Of a DNA stretch of 64,000 bases, positions 18,546 to 28,489 are shown in pieces. The DNA comes from VMDJ01 sp965659945 (lineage in GTDB: Bacteria; Pseudomonadota; Gammaproteobacteria; Chromatiales; Chromatiaceae), in the NCBI GenBank assembly GCA_965659945.1, contig CBFHYJ010000001.1:35094-99093 (forward strand), in the 5' to 3' direction. Numbering within the stretch: position 1 is the stretch's first letter; the number at the start of each line of letters is the position of its first letter. Below the pieces are notes generated by a model that had not been told where the DNA came from, ran no database searches, and saw only the letters and a list, made by a program, of their open reading frames with translations. The position numbers and the translations under genes were made by a program.

Positions 18546-19909
18546 TAACGCGATTTGATCTCGATGCCGCGATCACGCAATTTTTTGTATAAGTTGGCTC
18601 GGTCAATGCCTACAGCTTGAGCCATGCGGCTGACATTACCTTCTGCCAGTGAAAAGTGATGCTCTAAATAAAGCTTCTCGAATTCTTCGCGCGCATCCTT
18701 CATTGGCTGATCCATGCTGACCCCAACCGATAACGCATCGACACTTTCAGCACGGACTTGGCCCAAGGCAGTTTGCACCTCTTTAAGACTCACCTCTTCT
18801 TCCGAGCCCAAGATCAACACACGTTGCACCATGTTACGTAGCTCGCGGATATTGCCCGGCCAGTCGTAATCACGCAGGAAGTTTTGCGCGGCAAAAGAGA
18901 ATTCACGAAACGGAAGACGATCAACTAAATTGAATCGATTAACCGCCTCTTGCAACAACATCGGTACGTCTTCTTTACGCTCTGCCAATGAAGGAATTTT
19001 GATTGGTACAACATTAAGCTGATAGAACAAGTCTTCACGGAATTTGTTCTCAGATACCAGCTTGGATAAATCTTTTGCTGTTGCAGCGACAACGCGCGCA
19101 TTGAGCTTTACCGGTGCTGCACCACCAACACGCAAGAACTCACCGGTTTCAAGCGCGGCTTCTAACTGTGCTTGTGCAGAAATCTCTAGCTCTGCGATCT
19201 CATCTAAGAACAAGATGCCGCCAGCGGCTTGCTCTAGCTTGCCGTATTCCACTTTGCCATCTTGCTCGCGACCAAACAGCTCAAACGCTGAACCGCCTTT
19301 GGTCACACCTGATGCGTTCAACACGATGAATGGCTGGGTCGCACGACTACTGTGATGATGAAGATAACGCGCAAAAGTTTCGCGACCCGCTCCTGGCTGG
19401 CCTGTCATCAAGACCCAACTGTCATGCTGCGCAATTCGGCGCACTTGCTCACGAAGCCGCGTGATAATGGCGCTGGCACCAACTGGCTCAACAAAGTCTC
19501 CCGCTTTCATGCGAAGACCTTCGTTCTCCATCGACATGCGATGCGCATCTAAGGCGCGTTTTGCCGTAGTAGTTAAACGATTCAGTGAGATAGGCTTTTC
19601 CAAAAAATCATAGGCGCCGAGACGTGTTGCTTCAACAGCAGTCTCGACTGTGCCGTGACCGGACATCATGATCACAGGACATGGCAGATCTTTATCTTCA
19701 CTGAGTTCTTTTAATAAGGTGATGCCATCAAGCTCAGGCATCCAGATATCCAAAAAGATGAGGTCCGGTTTGCTATCGCGTAAGGCTTGGCGTGCTTGCT
19801 CACCATTCTCGGCAGTTGAGACACGATAACCCTCATCTTCGAGAATTTCGCCGACGAGCTCTCGGATATCAGGCTCATCATCTACAACAAGGACATTAGG
19901 CGCGCTCAT
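18545..19909 (-). CDS. ntrX: NtrX-family response regulator with degenerate AAA+ domain
   Basis: Response regulator paired with the adjacent NtrY kinase; 454 residues. The receiver domain has D54 in FLDIWMP, the central AAA+ domain covers about 145-375, and a Fis-type helix-turn-helix ends the protein ([20 protein letters not shown]). The sigma54-contact loop GAFTGA is absent: after ELFGREQ comes DGKVEYGK. The Walker-A lysine is replaced by R176 (GQPGAGRE), while Walker B (GGILFLDEI) is intact. It therefore probably does not activate sigma54 and may act as a conventional DNA-binding regulator. It overlaps ntrY by four bases. Confidence 0.92.
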   Translation of the reverse strand: MSAPNVLVVDDEPDIRELVGEILEDEGYRVSTAENGEQARQALRDSKPDLIFLDIWMPELDGITLLKELSEDKDLPCPVIMMSGHGTVETAVEATRLGAYDFLEKPISLNRLTTTAKRALDAHRMSMENEGLRMKAGDFVEPVGASAIITRLREQVRRIAQHDSWVLMTGQPGAGRETFARYLHHHSSRATQPFIVLNASGVTKGGSAFELFGREQDGKVEYGKLEQAAGGILFLDEIAELEISAQAQLEAALETGEFLRVGGAAPVKLNARVVAATAKDLSKLVSENKFREDLFYQLNVVPIKIPSLAERKEDVPMLLQEAVNRFNLVDRLPFREFSFAAQNFLRDYDWPGNIRELRNMVQRVLILGSEEEVSLKEVQTALGQVRAESVDALSVGVSMDQPMKDAREEFEKLYLEHHFSLAEGNVSRMAQAVGIDRANLYKKLRDRGIEIKSR

Positions 19910-22089
19910 GAATTACTAACCTCTAACACTTCTTGGGTTCGCTCACGCACCGGTAAGCTTATCTGAATACTAGCACCACCTTCTTGACGATTTGATGCGC
20001 TACAGGTGCCACCATGCTCACCCACAATACGTTTCACAATCGCCAAACCTAAACCGGTACCTTTCGGTTTGTTCGTCACGTAAGGCTCAAATACTTGTCC
20101 CAACGAATCGGCATCAAAGCCTTTGCCATCATCTTCGATACACAACCTAAAGCGCATCGCGCCACTCGATTTCGATTGGCCAATCTCAGTGATGACTCGA
20201 ACTTTACCGTCTTTATCACCGAGTGCCTCAAGCCCATTCTTAACCAAATTATGAATGACCTGACGTAAGCGTACTGGATCACCTTCGATTTTCACGCCTT
20301 GCGCACCCGGTATGTATACCACTGGCGACTGTGCTGTTTCATAAAGCGCTAAAACATCGCCAATAAAGTTATCCATAGTGATTAAGCGGCTATCCATCTT
20401 CGATGGCTTCGCGTACTCAGAGAAGTCATTCACCATCGACTTCAATGCATCAACCTGATTAACAATCGTCGTGGTCGAACGATCCAACACACGAGATTCG
20501 TCTTCAGACATCTTTTTGAGGTAGTGATGTCGCAAACGCTCGGACGCCAATTGAATTGGCGTAAGTGGATTTTTGATCTCATGAGCTAAACGACGCGCAA
20601 CCTCTGCCCACGCTGCATCTTTCTGCGCATGTACTAGCTCGGTAACATCGTCGAATACCACTACATGGCCTTGGTCTTTAGGCAAAGCAGCAGGCAATAC
20701 AGAGTGACGACATAGCAATGTCTGATGGCCATTTTCTCTGTACAACGTGATCTGCGTATTAGCAGGCAATGCTTCGCCTTGAAAGGATTGCCACATGCGA
20801 TCAACAAAGGGCTCAAGCACCGGCTTTTTATCAACTAAACTCATCAAAAGCTGTTTTTTGAATTCACTTAAGGGCAAGCCTAAAATCATCTCTGCTGCCA
20901 AATTTGCAGTAGTGATCTTGCCATTCTTATCCAGCGCTATAACACCTGTGGTCAAAGCGCCCATCACTGTTTCAAGATAGTTATGTTGTAGCTGTAATTC
21001 GTTTTTACTCATCTCGGCGGCATAACGTGCACGACCGATTCTTTGCGTCATTTGATTAAATGAATCAACAAGGAAACTCAGTTCATCATCGACTTTAGGC
21101 ATTGGCACTTGGGTGTCAAACATACCCACTGCCACTTTCTCTGTCGCAATCGAAATATCTCTGACCGGACGAACCAATTGGCGAGAAGTGTATAACGCAC
21201 CCCAGATCGCACCAAATACTGCAAGCACCGCAGCTAATGCCAATGTGATGGCGAAGATGTCAAAGATAGCATCCCGTGTTGTGCTCGTGCTTCGGTATTC
21301 TTCTAGCGAACCCTGCACCTGTTTGATCAAAGCCTGCAAACGATCAGGCATTGGATACAAGGCCTGTAAAATGAGTTCGCGACGTTGACGTGGATCTGCT
21401 GCAAGTACCTTGATATAGCTTTGTTGATCCGTTCCCATTTCGAGCATGACCTGGCTTGTGCCGTCACGGACCGCGACAAAAGCCTCATCCGAAAATAGTT
21501 GCGATACTATCTCTGTATTATCACGACTCGTTGCAGCAGGTGCACCCGATAAGCGATACGCAATAAGCTCAACCGCATCGGACTTAAGACGCGCTTCATC
21601 TAATGCAAAACCCAAGGCCATCTCAGATGCATCATCGAGTTGCGACAAGATACGCTCGGCATCTTTCACCAAGCCTTTTTTGTGTAGATCGAGTGCCGTT
21701 TGACCCAATGCATTAGCACCATTCATCGCATCTTCAATCGAGACCTGGAACCAGCTATCCACACCTTTTGATAGGAACTGCCATGAATAAAAATAAACAA
21801 TAGCGACCGGCACAAATGACAATAGAATAAACAATCGCGCTAAGCGAACATTCAAACGAACGCCTGGCTCACGTCGACGATATTCACGCCATAAACGGAA
21901 GAAGTTGACGCCCACTACGCCAGTCAACGTGATCAAACCAATCGCCGTAAAGACCATTAGCGGGATAAACCAATCGTCTGCCAAGACGCTGGTTTGCTGA
22001 ACCGCTTCACTCATTAAATAAAGTGCACCAAAAATCAGTGCCACTAGCATGAGCATCGCAAGGACGTCTATGCGACGGCGACCCCTCAT
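19906..22089 (-). CDS. ntrY: NtrY-family membrane histidine kinase
   Basis: Sensor kinase of 727 residues. Three N-terminal membrane helices (about 10-27, 40-63, 84-103) and one near 276-300 enclose a periplasmic sensor of about 170 residues; then a HAMP domain (about 300-355), a PAS domain (about 365-480), HisKA with H503 in AHEIKNP, and an ATPase domain with DDGKGF and GTGLGLAIVKRI. This is the NtrY layout. NtrYX systems respond to nitrogen, redox or envelope cues in different bacteria, so the signal is unknown. Its ATG overlaps the stop of the DUF4390 gene, and ntrX follows with a four-base overlap. Confidence 0.94.
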   Translation of the reverse strand: MRGRRRIDVLAMLMLVALIFGALYLMSEAVQQTSVLADDWFIPLMVFTAIGLITLTGVVGVNFFRLWREYRRREPGVRLNVRLARLFILLSFVPVAIVYFYSWQFLSKGVDSWFQVSIEDAMNGANALGQTALDLHKKGLVKDAERILSQLDDASEMALGFALDEARLKSDAVELIAYRLSGAPAATSRDNTEIVSQLFSDEAFVAVRDGTSQVMLEMGTDQQSYIKVLAADPRQRRELILQALYPMPDRLQALIKQVQGSLEEYRSTSTTRDAIFDIFAITLALAAVLAVFGAIWGALYTSRQLVRPVRDISIATEKVAVGMFDTQVPMPKVDDELSFLVDSFNQMTQRIGRARYAAEMSKNELQLQHNYLETVMGALTTGVIALDKNGKITTANLAAEMILGLPLSEFKKQLLMSLVDKKPVLEPFVDRMWQSFQGEALPANTQITLYRENGHQTLLCRHSVLPAALPKDQGHVVVFDDVTELVHAQKDAAWAEVARRLAHEIKNPLTPIQLASERLRHHYLKKMSEDESRVLDRSTTTIVNQVDALKSMVNDFSEYAKPSKMDSRLITMDNFIGDVLALYETAQSPVVYIPGAQGVKIEGDPVRLRQVIHNLVKNGLEALGDKDGKVRVITEIGQSKSSGAMRFRLCIEDDGKGFDADSLGQVFEPYVTNKPKGTGLGLAIVKRIVGEHGGTCSASNRQEGGASIQISLPVRERTQEVLEVSNS

Positions 22090-22631
22090 GGTTTAAAGCC
22101 CTGTTTTACGGTCTCTGCGCTGAGCGACCAATCGGATGAGATATACGCTTTAGGACGAAGCGGCAGTGGCAAGGCCTCGATATCTAACTTTGCATCGAGC
22201 TCGACGTTATAGGCTTCCGACTTGCTCAGCTTTGTCACCGCAATTAATGGCATCGACTGAATCTCGCCAAGCTGAGTTAACGCTGCAGCCAATGTTGCTC
22301 GCTTGGTTACACTACCACTATCGAGCCATTTTAATTCATAGACTTTTTCGAGCAAACGATAGCGTAAGACGCTACGCATACGATATTCAGCAATGTCTTT
22401 TGTCCAAATCCATGCGTCTTGCTCACGCACTTGAATATGTTTTTCAAAGGTAATCGGCACACCGTTTTGCAACGCTTCGATCACAGCAGGTGACAAGGTG
22501 ATTTTCATCGAAGCGTTCAGCATCAAACGCTGGTCATCACTCACCGTGAGCTTGACGTTTTCATACGCCATATCGGCATAGCTCGCGCCAGACAGGAAGA
22601 TCACCAGCGCGAAACTAAGCAGTCTCTGCAT
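22086..22631 (-). CDS. Exported DUF4390-family protein
   Basis: A 181-residue protein of unknown function that often sits between rsmB and ntrY in gammaproteobacteria. A signal peptide (residues 1-20, ending SGASYA) precedes a beta-rich domain with WIWTKDIAEYRMRSVLRYRLL. Because NtrY has a periplasmic sensor and the genes overlap, a role in modulating NtrY is an attractive guess but only context supports it. I use ATG 22631, which has a GGAAAAG ribosome site and starts directly at the signal peptide; an ATG at 22664 would overlap rsmB by 50 bases. Confidence 0.85.
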   Translation of the reverse strand: MQRLLSFALVIFLSGASYADMAYENVKLTVSDDQRLMLNASMKITLSPAVIEALQNGVPITFEKHIQVREQDAWIWTKDIAEYRMRSVLRYRLLEKVYELKWLDSGSVTKRATLAAALTQLGEIQSMPLIAVTKLSKSEAYNVELDAKLDIEALPLPLRPKAYISSDWSLSAETVKQGFKP

Positions 22632-23934
22632 TGGTCTTTTCCAATAAGGCATAAAAAAATCCATCCATCGTCATTTCACCGGGCAAGGTCTGGCGCCCTA
22701 CTACGCGCGGATGCCCCCAAGTTGCATCGATAGGTATGACCTTTGCGCCTGGCTGTCGTTCAATAAAGGCTTGAATCTGTTGCTCATTCTCTTTTGGCAT
22801 CAACGAGCAGGTCACATACAGAAGCTTACCGCCCGACGCCAAACATTCCCACAAGGAATCTAAAATTTTAGCTTGGCGAACAGCCAAGTCCTCAATATCT
22901 GTCGCTCGTCGCAACATTCGCACATCGGGATGACGTCGCATCACCCCCGTTGCGGAACACGGCGCATCTAACAAAATGCGCTCAAAAGGCTGATCGCGCC
23001 AAGCTGGTGGTGGGTTTTCAGCGTCAAGCACTTGCATGCTTAATGTCACACCACAGCGCTCTGCGTTTTGCGCCACGCGCTCTAAGCGCTGCTCATCGAT
23101 ATCACAAGCAGTGAGCGCTATCTCTGGCTGATGTTGTGCCAAATGTATGCTTTTACCGCCAGGCGCCGCACATGCATCTAAAACGCGTTGGCCAGCTTGT
23201 AGATCGAGCAACTCAGCTGAAAGCTGTGCTCCAGCATCCTGTACAGAGACCGTGCCTTCTTCGAAACCTGGCAACTGCAACACACCTATAGGCTTATCAA
23301 GAATCAGCGCAGACGGCACTTCGGGCAAAGCCTCTGCCTGAATGTCATGTTTGGTCAATTGATTAAGATAGTCCTCACATGAGAGCTTATGCGTATTCAC
23401 CCGCAAGGTCATCGGTGCACGCTCTTGAAGAGCCGCTAAGATCGACTCAACCTTATCTGGCCACGCCTTCTGTAACGCTTTCACAAACCACTTAGGTTGC
23501 GCATACGCAATCGATAGGTCATTTCTAAGTAATGCATTTAACTCTGATGCATCATCTTGCATCTCGCGCTGAACTTTTCTTAGCAATCCATTGGCGAGCT
23601 TATCTGCCCACGGCTTATCCAATTCACGCACCAGCTCGACAATAGATGAGATCGCAGCATGCTCTGCAGTGCGGCTATGCATGAGCTGCCAAACACCCAA
23701 CATAAGAGCCAAGTGAATATCGCGATCTTTATCCTTAAAGGGTTTTTGCAAGCGAGCTGCCACAATGGCATGACACTGTCTAAACCAACGCGCCAAGCCA
23801 TATGAACCATCCGCGACTGAACGACGATCAAGCTCGGATAGGTCTTTAGCATTTTGTTCTATCGCCGCATCTAAAGAGCGGCCATCCATAACGGCAAGTA
23901 TGTTATCGATAACAAAACGACGTGAAGAGGCCAT
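22615..23934 (-). CDS. rsmB: 16S rRNA m5C967 methyltransferase RsmB
   Basis: Methylates cytosine 967 of 16S rRNA with S-adenosylmethionine. The 439 residues contain an N-terminal NusB-like RNA-binding domain (1 to about 140) and a C-terminal Rossmann methyltransferase with SAM motif DACAAPGGKS and two catalytic cysteines, in LDAPCSATG and VTCSLMPKEN. Length is close to E. coli RsmB (429). It follows fmt by three bases and overlaps the DUF4390 gene by 17 bases, in the conserved def-fmt-rsmB order. Confidence 0.96.
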   Translation of the reverse strand: MASSRRFVIDNILAVMDGRSLDAAIEQNAKDLSELDRRSVADGSYGLARWFRQCHAIVAARLQKPFKDKDRDIHLALMLGVWQLMHSRTAEHAAISSIVELVRELDKPWADKLANGLLRKVQREMQDDASELNALLRNDLSIAYAQPKWFVKALQKAWPDKVESILAALQERAPMTLRVNTHKLSCEDYLNQLTKHDIQAEALPEVPSALILDKPIGVLQLPGFEEGTVSVQDAGAQLSAELLDLQAGQRVLDACAAPGGKSIHLAQHQPEIALTACDIDEQRLERVAQNAERCGVTLSMQVLDAENPPPAWRDQPFERILLDAPCSATGVMRRHPDVRMLRRATDIEDLAVRQAKILDSLWECLASGGKLLYVTCSLMPKENEQQIQAFIERQPGAKVIPIDATWGHPRVVGRQTLPGEMTMDGFFYALLEKTNAETA

Positions 23935-23937
23935 GCA

Positions 23938-24876
23938 TTAATCGCCTAGGATCACGCCTTGAATGTCTTGCGCATTGATAAAGTCTTGCGCACTCATCGC
24001 ACGTTTACCCGGCATTTGTAATTGCGTAATGCGCAGCCAGCCATCGCCGGTTGCTACATCAATGCCCTCTCGAGAAGCCGATATCACCATGCCCGGCTGA
24101 GCAGCCTCACCTTTAATCGCATAAGCAGACCATATACGCATAAATGCATCTTCATGACGTGTTTGCGCCACCGGCCAAGGATTAAAGGCTCGCACTAAAC
24201 GTTCAATATCTTGAGCCGATTGTTGCCAATCGATCGTTGCTTCTTTCTTATCTAACTTCTTTGCGTAATTCGCTAGCTCGTCATTTTGGACAGCAGGCTT
24301 GCAGCTTGGGTCTTCAAGCATTGGCAACGCTTTAATCAACGCACTGGCACCAAGCTCGGCTAGCTTGTCATGCAAGGTGCCACCGGTTTCATCTTTTTCC
24401 AGAGCCACCCGTTCCATCAAGTAAACAGGGCCTGTATCTAAACCTTTTTCCATCTGCATGATGGCGACGCCTGACTCGTTATCACCAGCAAGTACAGCGC
24501 GTTGAATCGGCGCAGCACCACGCCAGCGCGGCAACAATGAAGCATGGATATTGATACATCCTAAGCGAGGTGCTTCGAGCACACTCTCAGGAAGCAACAA
24601 GCCATAGGCCACTACCACCATCAAATCTGCTTGGTACTTGTTTAGCTGCTCGACATTGGCGGCATCTTTAAAATTAACTGGCTGCTCTACCGGGATGCCC
24701 GCATCAACCGCAATTTCCTTAACTGGGCTTGGGGTTAACTTTCGGCCACGACCTGATGGGCGATCAGGTTGAGTATAGACCGCAACCACCTCATGTTCGG
24801 AGTTCAGTAGCGCCTGAAGCGGCAATACAGAAAAATCCGGTGTGCCGGCAAAAATAATACGTAAGGTATTGCTCAT
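23938..24876 (-). CDS. fmt: Methionyl-tRNA formyltransferase
   Basis: Formylates initiator Met-tRNA using 10-formyltetrahydrofolate. The 312 residues show the N-terminal formyltransferase fold with the catalytic region NIHASLLPRWRGAAPI and GLDTGPVYL, and a smaller C-terminal tRNA-binding domain. Length matches E. coli Fmt (315). It lies directly between def, which later removes the formyl group, and rsmB, so the initiation cycle genes are co-transcribed. Confidence 0.97.
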   Translation of the reverse strand: MSNTLRIIFAGTPDFSVLPLQALLNSEHEVVAVYTQPDRPSGRGRKLTPSPVKEIAVDAGIPVEQPVNFKDAANVEQLNKYQADLMVVVAYGLLLPESVLEAPRLGCINIHASLLPRWRGAAPIQRAVLAGDNESGVAIMQMEKGLDTGPVYLMERVALEKDETGGTLHDKLAELGASALIKALPMLEDPSCKPAVQNDELANYAKKLDKKEATIDWQQSAQDIERLVRAFNPWPVAQTRHEDAFMRIWSAYAIKGEAAQPGMVISASREGIDVATGDGWLRITQLQMPGKRAMSAQDFINAQDIQGVILGD

Positions 24877-24906
24877 GGCTGCTTCCCGTAACAGCGAAAC
24901 GAACGG

Positions 24907-25410
24907 TTAAGCTCGTTGACGATTTTCTTTTTCTAGTTTTGTGCGGATACGTTGACGCTTAAGCGTTGAGAGATAGTCGACAAACAATTTGCCATCAAGA
25001 TGATCGATCTCGTGTTGGATACAAACGGCCAATAGGCCTTCGGCTTCGATCTCCACCGACTCGCCATCTCGATTAAGAAATTTGACGGTGATCCTGTCTG
25101 CGCGTTGCACCATCTCGAAAACGCCAGGGACCGATAAGCAGCCCTCTTTCATTTCTTCGATACCGTCTTTACTAGTGATCTCTGGGTTAATCAACGCCAA
25201 AGGCTCATCCTGATCTTCTGAGGTATCCACGGTGATCACGCGCATCGGCACATTCACTTGAATAGCCGCTAAGCCGATGCCAGGCGCGTCGTACATGGTT
25301 TCAAACATGTCATCCACGAGCTGCTTCACCGAATCATCCACCTGCTCAACAGGCTTGGCCACCTCACGTAGGCGGGGGTCAGGAAAATGCAAAATATCAA
25401 GTAAAGCCAT
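24907..25410 (-). CDS. def: Peptide deformylase
   Basis: Metalloenzyme that removes the formyl group from nascent proteins. All three family motifs are present in 167 residues: [17 protein letters not shown] with the metal-binding cysteine, and QHEIDHLDG with the two metal-binding histidines and catalytic glutamate. Length equals E. coli Def (169). It is the first gene of the long minus-strand run and is divergent from the LysM gene, with a 160-base gap that must hold both promoters. Confidence 0.97.
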   Translation of the reverse strand: MALLDILHFPDPRLREVAKPVEQVDDSVKQLVDDMFETMYDAPGIGLAAIQVNVPMRVITVDTSEDQDEPLALINPEITSKDGIEEMKEGCLSVPGVFEMVQRADRITVKFLNRDGESVEIEAEGLLAVCIQHEIDHLDGKLFVDYLSTLKRQRIRTKLEKENRQRA

Positions 25411-25570
25411 TGTTTTTAACCAGAATCAGCGTCATTTCGGCTCTATTACGACGCCTGAAGATTTCATTTAGTTCTACAAAGGTCTGCCGAAAAGGCCTCT
25501 CATCTGAAAATGATACCTCAAAGCACCGGTCATGGAGACATTTGCAATGAGTAAAAATGGAAGAATTCCC

Positions 25571-26655
25571 ATGAAAAAAACTCTTTTTAGCTCACTTTTG
25601 TCGGTAACTGCGGGCATCTTTTTATTAACAGGGGTGGCGCAAGCTGATGTACTAAAAATCAAACCGACTCACCCTGATCGCTACACCGTGGTGAAAGGCG
25701 ACACTCTATGGGATATCTCAGGTCGCTTTTTAGAACACCCTTGGCAATGGCCAGAAATTTGGCAGATCAATCCACAAATAGAAGACCCTCATTGGATCTA
25801 TCCGGGTGATGTTGTGGAGTTGGTTTATATCAATGGCAAGCCACAGCTGCGTAAAGCGAGTGGTCGTGTTGTCTTAACGCCACAGATGCGCATCCGCGAT
25901 GTTGCCGAACCGGTGCGCACCATTCCGCTTAATGCGATTAAACCGGTGCTTGAATCAGGCTTTGTGGTTGATAGCGAAACTGACTTTGATTCATTGCCAC
26001 GCATTGTTGACCTGAGCTCAGAACGTTTGATTCTTGGCGGTAAGTCTTCCATTGCAAAATACGGTGCGCAGCGTCAATTAGCGGGTAACGAACAGCGTGT
26101 GTTTATCCGTGGCGATGTTACTCCGCGCGGCGTATACGACATCATCCGACCCGCTGAGCAATAAAAGCTGCCGATACTGATGAGGTCTTAGGTCAAACGG
26201 TGATCAAAATTGGCGAGCTGATTGTCGCTCGCGCCAACGATACCTCTGCAGATGTATCCGCCGGCTTAGTGACCCAAAGCCCACGTGAGGTGAAGCTAGG
26301 TGATTATCTGGTGCCACATCAAAAGATCGATACCGTAATGGACTTCCAACCGAAAAAATCATCTTTCCAAGACGGTGAAGTGATCGGCTTTACCAAGCCC
26401 GGCTCACTGATCGCTTCGATGGATACGGTGATCATTGATCGTGGTCAGGCCAATGGTGTGACCCGTAGCGATGTCTTTGCGCTATCACGTGATGGTCGTC
26501 GCATTAACGATCCACAAGACCAGACTAAACTCCAACTTCCCGAAGAATCGGTTGGCCTTGCACTGGTGTATAAAACCTTTGATCAGGTGAGTTATGCCCT
26601 TGTGATGGAGTCCTATAGTGGAATTCAGATTGGAGATCACCTGCGACAGCCTTAA
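25571..26655 (+). pseudogene. LysM-domain protein, disrupted by a frameshift
   Basis: Exported LysM protein of the type usually found between def and dprA. The first fragment (stop at 26162-26164, about 197 residues) has a signal peptide ending GVAQA-D and one LysM domain (YTVVKGDTLWDISGRFL), and breaks off after GVYDIIRPAEQ. The remainder continues in the minus-one frame from about 26158-26164 (KAADTDEVLGQTVIKIGELIVA) to 26655. Joined, they give about 360 residues, close to the family length, and the junction falls inside a conserved stretch. One missing base near the A-run at 26161-26166 would explain it. No slippery heptamer is visible. Start ATG 25571 has a GGAAG ribosome site; ATG 25547 is an alternative. 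Confidence 0.8.
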
Positions 26656-26666
26656 ACTGTTCGCCT

Positions 26667-27782
26667 ATGAATCACTCTTCACCCGCCACTTCAGTTAGCG
26701 ATAGTCAGGCCCGTGATTGGCTATCGCTGATTCGCGCGCCCGGTCTTGGGCCTGCGACTCTCAAACCTTTTTTAGATACTTCGAGCAGTATCAGCGAATT
26801 ACTTGCTCAACTGCGCCAATCGTCAGATACACGCGTTAAAAAGGCACTCGATGGCATCGATGAGGCACAAATTGAGTCTGACGAAAACTGGCTAAATTCA
26901 AGCGAAAATCAGCTAATTAACTACTTTTCGCAGCAATATCCTGCATATTTACGCGAGATATCCGATGCGCCAATTGCCCTCTTTGCCCGTGGCGATACCG
27001 AGCTATTACGCTTTCCTCAGCTAGCGATTGTAGGCAGTCGTAGCGCCACACAAGGCGGCTTGGTGAATGCGGGCGCATTTGCCGAATTTTTAGCTAAGAA
27101 CGGCATTGTGATCACCAGCGGCTTAGCAAAAGGCATTGATGCTGCGGCACATAAAGGCGCCTTGGCAGCTAATGGCGGCACCATCGCCATCATGGGAACC
27201 GGGCTTGATCGGATTTACCCTGCCGAGCACAAAAAGCTCGCTCATCAGATAGCCGATAAAGGCTTAATTCTGACCGAATATCCACCCGGCACAGGCCCAC
27301 ACCCCGGCAATTTTCCACGACGCAATCGCCTGATCGCAGGGCTATCACTCGGCACCCTCGTGGTCGAAGCAGCGGCGAAAAGCGGCTCACTGATCACCGC
27401 GCGACTGGCTTCTGAAATCGGCCGTGATGTCTTTGCTATCCCAGGCTCGATACATAACCCGATGGCACGTGGCTGCCATGCATTGATTCGTCAGGGCGCG
27501 AAACTAGTTGAAACGGCGGAAGATATCGTTGAAGAGCTACTACCAAAATTTTCCCCTTCGGAAAGACCGCTCGATGCATCAGAGACACCAGAGGTTTCAG
27601 CTCAACTCGATGACGATCACGCGGCAATTTTGGACGCGATGGGATTTGATCCGGTAACCACAGATCAGATCGTTGAAAATAGCCCTTTCAATGCCGCGGA
27701 AGTCTCGTCGATTTTGCTCTTGCTCGAACTGCAAGGTAATGTATTATCAGAATCAGGTGGACGGTTCATTCGGCTACGTTAA
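26667..27782 (+). CDS. dprA: DNA-processing protein DprA (Smf)
   Basis: Binds incoming single-stranded DNA and loads RecA during natural transformation. The 371-residue protein has an N-terminal SAM-like region (WLSLIRAPGLGPATLKPFL), the Rossmann-like DprA core with GSRSATQGG, GLAKGIDAAAHKGAL and FPRRNRLIAGLSLGTLVVEAA, and a C-terminal winged helix. It begins 11 bases after the LysM gene. Presence of dprA alone does not show that the organism is competent. Confidence 0.95.
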   Translation: MNHSSPATSVSDSQARDWLSLIRAPGLGPATLKPFLDTSSSISELLAQLRQSSDTRVKKALDGIDEAQIESDENWLNSSENQLINYFSQQYPAYLREISDAPIALFARGDTELLRFPQLAIVGSRSATQGGLVNAGAFAEFLAKNGIVITSGLAKGIDAAAHKGALAANGGTIAIMGTGLDRIYPAEHKKLAHQIADKGLILTEYPPGTGPHPGNFPRRNRLIAGLSLGTLVVEAAAKSGSLITARLASEIGRDVFAIPGSIHNPMARGCHALIRQGAKLVETAEDIVEELLPKFSPSERPLDASETPEVSAQLDDDHAAILDAMGFDPVTTDQIVENSPFNAAEVSSILLLLELQGNVLSESGGRFIRLR

Positions 27783-27882
27783 GGCAGTAAATGTTCAATC
27801 GAACAAATCACAACCTGACCTCATCACAGCGTTTCCAACAGACGCACAGCCACCCTTTCCCTCTTCAAAAAGGACTCTCAGC

Positions 27883-28365
27883 ATGAACGAAAATCTTATC
27901 GACGTTCTGGTTTACATCTATGAAAACTACATGGATAGCGAGCAGTCTGTGCCTGTCGATCAGATCACCTTAGAAGAAGAATTGATCAGCGCCGGCTTCC
28001 AGAAAGGTGAAGTTAATAAAGCCTTTGATTGGTTAGACGAGCTAGCCTGGTGCCAAGGTAGCTTGAGCGAATATCGCGAAGCTCAGCCTAATGGCGCGAT
28101 CCGTGTTTACACCGATCTTGAACAACAGAAGATGGACATGGACATCCGCAGCTTGCTGATGAATCTTGAGCAAATGTGCATTCTGGATCCAATGAGCCGC
28201 GAACTCGTGATTGAGCGCTGCATGGCAATCGAAACCGAAGAACTGACCACAGATGACGTTAAGTGGGTAGTTTTACTGGTTTTATTGAACCAGCCAGGGC
28301 AAGAAAACGCCTTCGCTTTGATGGAAGAACTGGTCTACAACGGCGAGCCCCCATACCTTCATTAA
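27883..28365 (+). CDS. smg: Smg protein (DUF494)
   Basis: Conserved gammaproteobacterial protein of unknown function; 160 residues here, usual length about 157. The N-terminus MNENLIDVLVYIYENYMD and the acidic, helical body match Smg, and the place right after dprA/smf is conserved. ATG 27883 has an AAGGA ribosome site; a longer in-frame opening from 27673 only overlaps dprA and is not the start. A small inverted repeat lies in the 100-base gap after dprA. Confidence 0.93.
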   Translation: MNENLIDVLVYIYENYMDSEQSVPVDQITLEEELISAGFQKGEVNKAFDWLDELAWCQGSLSEYREAQPNGAIRVYTDLEQQKMDMDIRSLLMNLEQMCILDPMSRELVIERCMAIETEELTTDDVKWVVLLVLLNQPGQENAFALMEELVYNGEPPYLH

Positions 28366-28400
28366 TGCCTCGCTTGAGGGGGCTAAATTTGCCACTCGGC

Positions 28401-28428
28401 TTGACACGAGCCCTCAAACAAAGATATC
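28401..28428 (+). promoter_or_regulatory. Candidate promoter upstream of topA
   Basis: A perfect -35 box TTGACA (28401-28406) is followed 16 bases on by GATATC, a poor -10 box; TATAAA at 28431 is too far. The gap between smg and topA needs a promoter for topA-tsaC-hemF, but the -10 assignment is uncertain. Confidence 0.35.
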
Positions 28429-28441
28429 CGTATAAATAGGA

Positions 28442-28459
28442 CGCCGGCTGATGCCGGCG
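28442..28459 (+). other. Hairpin in the topA leader
   Basis: CGCCGGC (28442-28448) pairs perfectly with GCCGGCG (28453-28459) around a TGAT loop, 31 bases before the topA start. Only a short T-rich stretch follows, so it is either a weak terminator of smg or a leader structure. Confidence 0.45.
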
Positions 28460-28489
28460 ATTTCTTGTCTTAAAAACACTGGGATCGCT

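Noticed and set aside
26155..26170. Programmed minus-one frameshift in the LysM gene
   Set aside because: No X-XXY-YYZ slippery heptamer in the correct frame and no following stimulatory hairpin; mutation or sequence error is more likely.
27792..27805. Inverted repeat TGTTC-AATC-GAACA, considered as a LexA-type operator
   Set aside because: The orientation and spacing fit neither the gammaproteobacterial (CTGT-N8-ACAG) nor the Gram-positive LexA box, and smg is not an SOS gene; probably chance.
27673..27882. Long upstream extension of smg
   Set aside because: It runs through the 3' end of dprA in another frame and carries no Smg-family sequence; the ATG at 27883 has a ribosome site and starts exactly where the family begins.
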